DNA from: Plantago ovata
Taxonomy: Eukaryota; Streptophyta; Magnoliopsida; Lamiales; Plantaginaceae
Direction: 5' to 3'
NCBI GenBank assembly: GCA_028274465.1
Contig: CM051458.1
Coordinates: 24,505,566 to 24,569,565 of the forward strand
Length of the DNA: 64,000 nucleotides
The position numbers and the translations under genes are program-made. Within the stretch, counting starts at the first letter, position 1, and every line of letters starts with the position of its first letter. The notes under the pieces were generated by a model, which searched no databases, had not been told where the DNA came from, and worked only from the letters and a program-made list of their open reading frames with translations. Of the stretch, positions 56,667 through 64,000 are shown one piece after another.

Positions 56667-59600
56667 TTTTTGAATGAATAAAGCATATATTGAAAAAGTT
56701 GAAAAGTACAAAATGTTTATGTAGTAGCAATAACAAAAAGCCACACACGGCTTAAGTGAAAAAGATGACAAAGCAAAACTAAAACCCAGGGAAAGTGATT
56801 CCTGGTTGCAGCCGCGGGCCTCGTTAAAACCCACCTATAGTAAACCCTGTGGGAAAAACCTACAGGTGGGAAAAAGAGTGCCTGAGCGTTAAAGCTGCGT
56901 GATCCTATAGTAAGGCTGCCCGGACATATCTCTGGCAACCTGAGGAGCAATAACATCGAGCTGGTGGAGCCATACACCATGCGAGTGATAGTTAGAAAGA
57001 GTGTCCGCCACCCCATTCCCTTCACGGTAGATGTGTGAGACTTTGAACTCCAAAGTAAGAAGGAGATCCAGAACTCGTAGCCATCGATTCCTAAACTTCC
57101 AAGGAACAGTTGTGGAACGAGACTGAAAAAGGCCCTCCACGTAGGTAGAATCCGTCTCAAGCCAAAGACGATACCAACCCTGTTGGCAAGCCAACTCCAC
57201 GCCAGTCATGGCTGCCACAAACTCAGCCTCATAGGCAAAGGCGCAACCTATATGTGTGACAAAACAGCAAAGGACATGCCCAAATGATTACGAAAAACTC
57301 CCGCGGCTTTAGCATCACCCGGGGACCCCATAGCACTGCCGTCTGTATTGCATTTAATCCAACCCCACATCGGGGAATGCCATTGAACCTCCACTATAGT
57401 GGTGCTGCCCCTAGCACGCCCACGTATACCCAATGAATGAAGAGTAAAAAGGTCCTCCTGAGTATTGAACATAGAACCTTTCAAAGAATGATGTTGCTCC
57501 CGTATCAAGGACTTCAGAGAGAGAATAATGGAGTGTCGTGAGAAAGGAACATTATCAAAAATTCTCCTGTTCCGGGCAGACCATATTAGCCAAATCAAGG
57601 TGACAAAAGCAAGACGCCAAATGGAGCCAACCTGGGAGCTAAATGTCCGAGACATGGCAAAAAGCACCAGTTCATTCAAGCTATAGATAGAGGGCATCTG
57701 GAGATGAAAGATATCCAAAATACGGTGCCAAATATCCTGAATGAAGCAACAATGCACAAAGATATGATCAATATCCTCACCTGAAGACCGACAGAACACG
57801 CAAAAAGACGGTCCCATGAAGCCATTGTGACGTAAGTGATCCAGTGTAGGCAATTTACCATGAATAGCCCGCCAAAGTGTGACAGAGCGACGAGGTGGTA
57901 TGTAAGGTGCCCAAATCCAATCGCCCCAAGTGACCACAGGAAACTCCGGACGAAAGTGCTGATAGAAAATAGAACTAGAAGCAGATCCATTTGATGAAGG
58001 TATCCATATTCGGGTATCAGAGTGAGGAGGAGCTAAGGTGTAATTAGCAATGTCTCTAGCCACATCCGGGAAAGCCATACAGAACTCCGGTAGAATATCC
58101 CAAACCCCATTGGTGGTGTAATCAGAAATAGAAAACTGAAAGTGATGTCGTAAGTGAGCCGGGATCCCCACCCTATCCGCAATACAGTAACCCAACCAAT
58201 TATCAAGCCAAAAAAGCACATGTGAGTCTGCTCCAACTAGCCATTTGGAATTTTGCATAAGTGCCGGATGACAATCTTTAAAGCCAAACCAGATTGTAGA
58301 TTTGACATAACGACGATGTCTCCCTTGACAGAGAAACCGAGAAAGAAAGATGTCCAAATAAGGCTCCCTACGATTAATAATGTCCCAGCAAAGTCTAGAA
58401 AGGAAAGCCTTGTTAGCAGCTACCAAAGAGCGAAGACCTAGACCACCTTCAGACTTAGGGACACAACACCTCGTCCAAGAGACACAAACCGAGCCCCTTT
58501 TAAGAATATCACCAGTGAAGACAAAATTCCGGATTCGACTCTCAAGCTTCCTAAGCAACGTGATTGGCCATCTATATATCATCATCGAATGAACAAACGC
58601 ACCTTGGATCACCGATTGCACTAGACATATTCGCCCAGCCATGGAGAGAGATGATCCTCTCCAACGCGCAAAACGAGCCAGAATGCTATCAGCAATAGAC
58701 TGTAAAAACCTGGAGCGGGGAGCACCAATGAAGACAGGGACCCCGAGATAAACAAAAGGCAGGCTCCCGGGTGAAATGCCTAGTATACGACTCATCCTTC
58801 TAGTCCTTGCAACCGGAATGGAGGGGCTGAAATAAACTCTGGACTTGTTTGGGTTAAAATGTTGACCGGACCAAGCCTTGTAACGATTTAGTATGCTCAG
58901 AATAGTGCGACAGTTGCTAGCTGAAGCCCTGCAAAAGATTATAACGTCATCGGCATAAAGTAAATGAGAAGGAAAGGTAATATTACGACCAATGAATAAA
59001 GGAGATAACGTCCCTGTATTTGTTGCCTGTGAAAGCAAGCAACTCAAGGCCTCCTCAGCTACACAAAAGAGAAGGGGGGATAGAGGATCCCCTTGACGAA
59101 CCCCTTGCGAACATTGGAAATAACCTTCTGGAGCCCCGTTGACTAGGACCGAGAGACGAGCTGAATGCATAATGAATCGCACCCAATTCACAAAGATAGG
59201 AGAGAAACCCATACAGCGTAAAGCTTCCAACAAGAAATCCCAGTTAACTGTGTCAAAGGCTTTCCTGATGTCCACTTTGATAGCAATATTACCATCCCGA
59301 TGGCGCAAATTCAAGCTATTCACACCTTCTGAAGCCAGAGCAATGCAATCATGTATACGACGACCCGGCACAAAACCAAATTGGTGAAAAGAGAGCAAGT
59401 CCGAGAGAATCAAGCCCAGCCGATCAGAGAGGATTTTTGAGACCACCTTATATAAAAAATTGCCAAGGACTATAGGACAAAAATCCTCAATACGAATGGC
59501 ATCCTTAAGCTTGGGAATTAGCGTGACAAAACTGGCATTTAAACCCACGGGGAAATGACCATGGATGAAGAAAGTGCGAATTGCGCTAGAAACATCATTG

Positions 59601-60007
59601 CCCACAATATGCCACATCGAATGATAGAACTTTCCCCCAAAACCGTCCGGACCGGGAGCACTGTCCGGGCACATGCCAAAAACCGTATGCCGGACTTCAT
59701 CGAAAGTTGGCACACGGACTAGTTCATCGTTTTGCAAAGTTGACACCAAGTTTGGAAAGAGATCAGCAAGGCCCTCAAAGGATGGTGCTGGATCAGAATT
59801 CCTGGAGAATAAATCCTCATAATAATGTAATATATGACTTCGAATCTCCTGATGGTCAGAAGTGACAATATCATCAATCAATAAAGAAGGCTGTGTTCCT
59901 ATCTCCATCACGAAGCCAATCCGCTCGCACCTTTTGCCTTAAGAAAGCAGCTTCTTGGTCAAGTATTGTATTGTATTCTGATAAGGCCTCCCATTCCAAA
60001 GCGTACT
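56667..60007 (-). mobile_element. LINE, second copy
   Basis: Same element, same borders and same target duplication as 47180-50519. One insertion event must precede any real duplication, or both copies are one locus assembled twice. Confidence 0.93.
56889..60007 (-). pseudogene. LINE ORF2, second copy (RT frame open)
   Basis: The frame 57248-59911 is open for 887 codons: RT with D214 (KVDIRKAFD) and YADD at 319-322, zinc region and most of RNase H. One A fewer than the first copy near 57280 shifts the C-terminus into 56889-57218. Upstream, the frame 59874-60095 reads WLRDGDRNTAFF, a segment that normally lies between endonuclease and RT; it ends at a stop overlapping the main frame. The endonuclease is absent because of 5' truncation. 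Confidence 0.9.
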
Positions 60008-60282
60008 CGTCGTCACTGACTAGGTCCAGGTAGAGAATGTTACGAGAGACTATCTTGTCTTGACATAAGTGCTTATGTGGATGTGTATAAGTCAATCGAG
60101 GTATTCTTCAACCTATATTCATGCTTTGATTTATATGGTTTTTGTTCATATGTTTTTTGGTAGATTCAGTAGATTAGTCATTTTTTTTTGGCATGAGACT
60201 CCATTTTGTGTCTTGCATTGTTTTTTGTATTAGAGTCTAGCTTAGTTGCTTGAGGACAAGCAAATGTTCGGTTTGGGAAGTT

Positions 60283-61020
60283 TGATGAATGTGTATTTTA
60301 CACTTTCATTTGAGTCTTTTTCACCTATTTTAGCTATCCTCTATGTTAATTTAGCTATATTTTAGTACATTTTTTAGAATAGTGTCACGTTTCCCTTTAG
60401 ATTTTATTTTACAGGTTTTGGTTGAAAATCGAGGATTTGCGGGAAATTATATTGAAGTTGACAAGGAATTGGTGTTCCAGAAGCCTATTTGGAGTATCTG
60501 AAGGTTTCCGGATAGGATTTGGAGTTTAGGGGTCGAATCTGGAGGTTAGAAGGCCACTAGAAGTCAGAAACCGAGTCCGAAAAGGGGAAGAAATCCAAAA
60601 ACGCGTCGAAAACGCGGAATTCGCGAGATTTTCTCCCGGGCGAACCGCCCGGGACGTGGGGCGACTCGCCCCACACTATTTCGAGGCCTATATATAGTTG
60701 CTCAGTTTTCTCCGAAATTCATACTTTTCCAGACCTACTCTCTCACCTTTCTCTGTAGTTTTAGGTAGGGACTTCCCAGAGCCTGTTCTAGGGGTTCGTA
60801 GCTTAGGGGACACTTTTTCATAGCAGATTGGAGCTTGTAGGATCGCAATTCTTCAGAGATTGACAACCTTCGGTAACATTGTATCTTACAGTTTATTCTA
60901 CTTATTTTAATATATCTTTTAACATGTTTTCTTCTATGATATATGTTGATTGCATGCCTATTATGAGTAGCTAAACTTATCGTTGGTGGTAGTATGTGAA
61001 TTCTTAGCGAAGGGAAGATA
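60283..61020 (+). repeat. Athila2 3' LTR, interrupted by copia2
   Basis: TGATGAATGTG to GGGAAGATAAT; the 5' LTR continues at this point with CATGCTAATGG. Two hairpins at 60635-60653 and 60656-60674, TATA box about 12 bp downstream. Compared with the 5' LTR it lacks 42 bp covering two hairpins. Confidence 0.9.
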
Positions 61021-61056
61021 ATAGAGTTATTATTAATTGGATTAATATTAACACTC

Positions 61057-61085
61057 GCCTGGCGCGTGCCATGCACGCGCCAGGC
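61057..61085 (+). repeat. 13-bp GC hairpin with CAT triloop in copia2 LTR
   Basis: Perfect stem starting GCCTGGCGCGTGC and a 3-nt loop CAT, in AT-rich surroundings. Same loop as the first hairpin of the Athila2 internal array (44187-44203). Confidence 0.92.
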
Positions 61086-61614
61086 TAGTGATTGGCCCAG
61101 CTGATCCCTCACTCAATTCTTCTTCTTGGGCCCTTGATTCAAATCCCGTCCAAGTGCATAGTCTTCAATTAATTAATTAAATCCAATTCAATTCAATTAA
61201 TTATATATATTCTAAAATATATTCCACACATAATAAATTAATATTAATCCAATTAATAATAACTCTATTATATTTATGTATAATAATTTAATATTAATCT
61301 AATTAATATTTAATCCAATATACATAGCTCATTTGTAGAAACACCACCTTGAAGTGAGATATAGACTATTGTAGTCTCCTAATCAGTAAGATTTACTTGG
61401 CTAAAATCTTACGTGATTTTCTGAACCAACTTACTGACTAAATCAGAAAGAAAGATAGAAGTCTTCTATTCTATTCCAACGTAGAAAATTCTCTCTAATA
61501 GTCAGAAAGAAATAATTTTCTCACAGAAGCTCAAAACACAGAAGAACATCCTAGCGTTCTTGGTGGATACACTGCCCGTGGATACCGAGGTCTAAGGATA
61601 CAAGGAACCTGTTG

Positions 61615-61761
61615 ATGAGCAATCTTGGAGATTCCATTGAAGAAGATTTCATCTCTGACGAAGAAGAAATCAACCAGCCGGACGAGGAGATTGCAAGGCT
61701 TTGTTTGGAGATTGAGGAACAGCTACCCGGTCAATTTGCTTATCTACTGGAGGACACGTAA
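61615..61761 (+). CDS. 48-codon acidic ORF in copia2 LTR (candidate first exon of gag)
   Basis: ATG 61615 to TAA 61759-61761. The product is rich in Asp and Glu (SIEEDFISDEEE, PDEEIARL) with a helix-like end. A perfect donor GTAAGT starts at 61758, just inside the stop. Splicing to the acceptor at 63848 replaces the stop and reads E-D-T-S-E-K and then the gag Met in frame. The copia1 LTR has an acidic stretch at the same place and the same phase. Real translation is not shown. Confidence 0.42.
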   Translation: MSNLGDSIEEDFISDEEEINQPDEEIARLCLEIEEQLPGQFAYLLEDT

Positions 61762-61874
61762 GTGATTTCTTCCAGTTCAATAAATAGTATAGTCATATCA
61801 GTTTTAGTGAGATTAAAATTTTTAAACTTCCGTTGCTTAGCCTTAGAGGCAAATTTTCTCACTTTTACTAACAG

Positions 61875-61886
61875 TGGTATCAGAGC
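61875..61886 (+). promoter_or_regulatory. copia2 primer binding site
   Basis: TGGTATCAGAGC, complementary to initiator tRNA-Met, one base after the LTR end. Confidence 0.95.
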
Positions 61887-62078
61887 TAGGCTGAATCATG
61901 ACTATATTGTTTATGTATATTTCTATTATTGTTGTTGTGGATTATTATATATGTGTATTTAGTTAAAATTTCCAGATTCTTTAATTGGATTTAAAGAGAA
62001 GAAAGAAAGATGGGTTTAAGTTTTATTTTCAGATTTTATTATTGGATAATTTAAAAGGAAAATTAATAAAAAAGGAAG

Positions 62079-62123
62079 AAGAAGAAGTCGACTTCTTCTC
62101 CTCCAAGTCGACCAGGTCGACTT
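62079..62123 (+). repeat. GTCGAC palindromes in copia2 leader
   Basis: A 20-bp palindrome centred on GTCGAC at about 62088-62089 (AGAAGAAGTC arms), then at 62105-62123 a 9-bp stem AAGTCGACC with a single-base spacer. A GC-rich stretch follows to 62170. Confidence 0.8.
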
Positions 62124-63170
62124 CGCCGTTCCAGCGCCGGAGCTCGGCTCCGACCGCGACGCCGCCGCCATCTTCCTTTGTTCATGCTCTCTTCTCCTCT
62201 GTCCCTTAAGATTTGAATTTGATTAGAAGGTTTAAAGGTCATGGAGCTTGAACTTCCATTAATGGAGATTTCAAGCTTTGTGAATTTAAACTACGAATCA
62301 AACCATTAATACGAGGATTGGAGTCGTATGAACATGGGGAAGATGAAGCAAGCAATAAACGGGCCGAACGGAATCGACTTGGTCGGTTCCGATCGACCCG
62401 ATCGGAAGTTATAAAAAAAAACAAATTATTGTTCTTCGTTTTTGGCAAATTGATTGCTTGCGAATTCATCTTGGATGATGTATTGTGTTTAGAACATGAT
62501 TTGGACCTTCAATTCGAAGTTGGAATGAAGATTAAAGGTTTTGTAAACTTTTCTTAGTTGCAGGGACTTGATTGAAAGATTTCAGAAACTTGTGGGTGGC
62601 CAATAAGCAAGAAAGGAAACGACAGGGACTTGTTCTCCAATTTGACAGTTTCTATCTTATTGGGGCTCAAGCCCCTGAACTTCTGTGCATTGCGCATTTG
62701 TCCCAAAATACTGAAAACTTTCAATTTGACCCCAGAAACTTAATTTCAGCTTTCTGTGAATTGTAAATAGGTCCCTAGAGTTTTAGAAACTTATGATTTA
62801 ATTATAAATAGTTTATAAGTAACATTTAAACCCTTCTAATGCTTTTAGAAAGTGATTAAAATGTTTAGAGACATAAATATAAGTTCATAGTATTTAATAA
62901 CACGTTTATTGGTTTATAAATGGTTTATGAACTACATTTCAATAATAATATATTGCTTTAGAAGATTATATTATTATTAAAACTTGTTTTGAATATTTTG
63001 AAAATTCTTAGAGAACTTATAAATGAGATTTTAACTTACATATGATGATAATAATCCACAGCAACTACTTATATGCTCCAACTTGGTTGTATCACATGTA
63101 TTGAATGTCTACATGAGCAATTTAATTATTTAAATATTGTATTTAAATATTGTTAGTCCGCATTTATTGT

Positions 63171-63279
63171 ATGGGTAGGCGGCACCCATTACTTGCTAGT
63201 CCGCAATTGATATGTATGAGTAGGAGACACTCATTACTTGTTAGACCGCATTGCATGAGCCTTGGGTAGGCGGCACCCA
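63171..63279 (+). repeat. Three leader hairpin repeats in copia2
   Basis: Hairpins at 63171-63189 (ATGGGT/ACCCAT), 63216-63234 (ATGAGT/ACTCAT, a paired double change) and 63263-63279 (TGGGT/ACCCA). The loop is AGGCGGC in two and AGGAGAC in one. Spacers carry CCGCA in all three. Same design and position as the four copia1 repeats, but on the other genomic strand, matching element orientation. Confidence 0.82.
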
Positions 63280-63858
63280 TTATGTGATGCATGTTAGGGA
63301 TCTTGGTCAAGCGATTAAATACCCCATTTAAAAGTTCCCCAACCAATTTAAGTCTCGAGTAAATCGCATGATGTCACCCATCATAATTGAAGGTTAAATG
63401 GACTTACTAATCTCATGAGTAATATGCACCATAGTGCTTACTCTGTTTGCCGTAAGAAAGTTGCTTTCATAGGACCATTGTTGGTGCCGTTTGATGGTTA
63501 TGACTTACTTGAATTATGTCGAGTCGCCATAGCGTCAGGCATAATTTAAGGACATCGATCAAAATAGTTTTGATCAACCAAGAGTTGTATTGTACAATTG
63601 GTTTGGAGACCTACCTGTTTGACTATTATAGTGATCAGCCATAGCTGGGGCTATAATAGTGCAAGCATGGATCTTGGCTCACTACAACAATTATAAGATA
63701 ATCGTTCGTACTCTCTATAGGGGTCAAGAGTATGTGAAAATAGTGAGAACTAAATAAAGCTAAAGTCCTAGTTTATTTAGTCGCTGATTGTAATCATAGA
63801 AATTAATTTTAGAGTTTTAATTTCAGTTTTATTTATTTACTTCTCTAGGTCTGAAAAG

Positions 63859-64000
63859 ATGGCCAATTTATCCATAAGAATGATCTTGGAGAAATGCACT
63901 CTTACTGGTCCAAACTTTATGGATTGGATCCGTAACATTCGTTTGGTGCTTAGGCAAGAGAAAATTGAGTACGTCTTGGACGAACCAATCCCCACTCCTC
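63859..64000 (+). CDS. copia2 gag, N-terminal part (runs off window)
   Basis: ATG 63859 opens MANLSIRMILEKCTLTGPNFMDWIRN and stays open to the window end. It is homologous to copia1 gag at 29659-30156. Gag builds the virus-like particle. The rest lies outside the window. Confidence 0.85.
   Translation, partial: MANLSIRMILEKCTLTGPNFMDWIRNIRLVLRQEKIEYVLDEPIPTP

Larger units (their letters stand above)
40337..61020 (+). mobile_element. Athila2: gag-protease-only Athila-type element (apparently doubled)
   Basis: 5' LTR 40337-41650, tRNA-Asp PBS, gag, protease, then about 3.2 kb of non-coding tail with no RT, RNase H or integrase, a LINE insertion (47180-50519) and an LTR at 50794. A second run follows the N gap: gag-protease 51478-53410, tail, LINE 56667-60007, LTR 60283-61020, cut by copia2. 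The two runs overlap as suffix and prefix at the gap, so one element of about 10.5 kb including LINE is more likely. acatg at 40332-40336 would be its left target duplication. Confidence 0.85.
61021..61873 (+). repeat. copia2 5' LTR
   Basis: Ends CTAACA directly before the PBS. AT-rich, with internal inverted repeats of TTAATATTAATCC type, one strong GC hairpin (61057-61085) and a block cCGTGGATACCgAGGT (61576-61592) shared with the copia1 LTR, upstream of the acidic ORF in both. Confidence 0.75.
61758..63848 (+). other. Predicted leader intron of copia2
   Basis: GTAAGT donor at 61758-61763; acceptor TTTATTTACTTCTCTAG ending at 63848; phase 2; 10 nt from acceptor to gag ATG, as in copia1. 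It would remove the LTR end, PBS and leader. Prediction from splice signals and frame. No separate gene seen in the leader. Confidence 0.45.
61021..64000 (+). mobile_element. copia2: Ty1/copia element, 5' part
   Basis: 5' LTR of about 853 bp, tRNA-Met PBS at 61875, leader of about 2 kb and the start of gag at 63859. The gag opening (LTGPNFMDWIRNIRLVLRQEKIEYVLDEP) is related to copia1. It is inserted in the Athila2 3' LTR. Its left border is set by loss of Athila LTR similarity at 61020/61021, uncertain by a few bases because the usual TG start is not obvious. Confidence 0.88.

Noticed and set aside
62318-62766. Two short ORFs in the copia2 leader
   Set aside because: Low-complexity composition, no homology recognised, and inside the predicted leader intron.

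Overview
The window is plant nuclear DNA, most likely from a eudicot. It holds one intron-rich plant gene (DUF707 family) and a broken PPR gene, both set in AT-rich DNA packed with Ty3/gypsy (Tat and Athila type), Ty1/copia and plant L1-type LINE elements. The species cannot be named from the sequence. No prokaryotic genes, CRISPR arrays, rRNA or tRNA genes were seen. Two runs of 100 N (13041-13140, 51378-51477) are scaffold gaps.

Layout. 1-9713: a Tat-lineage element (Tat1) on the minus strand, with gag, protease, RT, two RNases H and integrase, all broken by frameshifts. It carries an extra ORF on the plus strand (aORF1) and is inserted in an Athila-type element (Athila1, minus, 9714-13040) that runs into the first gap. 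13141-15284: AT-rich intergenic DNA with a Stowaway-like MITE. 15285-19102: the host DUF707 gene (14 coding exons, 402 codons, plus a 5'UTR intron). 19417-20130: a PPR pseudogene. 20235 to about 40336: a second Tat element (Tat2, minus), cut open by a complete copia element (copia1, 23949-33806, 5-bp TSD gtttc), an Athila solo LTR (34311-35506) and a truncated copia LTR (38411-40336). That last LTR is itself interrupted by a plus-strand gag-protease-only Athila element (Athila2, from 40337). Athila2 contains a 5'-truncated LINE (14-bp TSD), and its 3' LTR is interrupted by a second copia element (copia2, 61021 to the window end). Nesting is four levels deep.

The second half seems to hold two tandem Athila2 copies (about 41960-51377 and 51478-60868). 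The copies are a suffix and a prefix that meet exactly at an N gap, and indels rise toward the gap on both sides. I read this as an unmerged contig overlap, so a false duplication, rather than biology.

Most unusual signals. (1) Arrays of GC-rich hairpins with 3-nt loops (core GGCG-NNN-CGCC) sit in AT-rich LTR elements. They occur just upstream of the Athila LTR TATA box, after the Athila2 protease, inside Athila1 coding sequence, and as a 13-bp-stem hairpin in the copia2 LTR. (2) Both copia families have an acidic open stretch in the LTR, ending at a splice-donor-like site in phase 2. A good acceptor lies exactly 10 nt before the gag ATG, so splicing would fuse the LTR peptide in frame to Gag and remove the primer binding site. 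(3) The leaders of both copia families carry repeated hairpins with covarying stems, a near-invariant loop AGGCGGC and a spacer CCGC complementary to that loop. Any function for these is inference.
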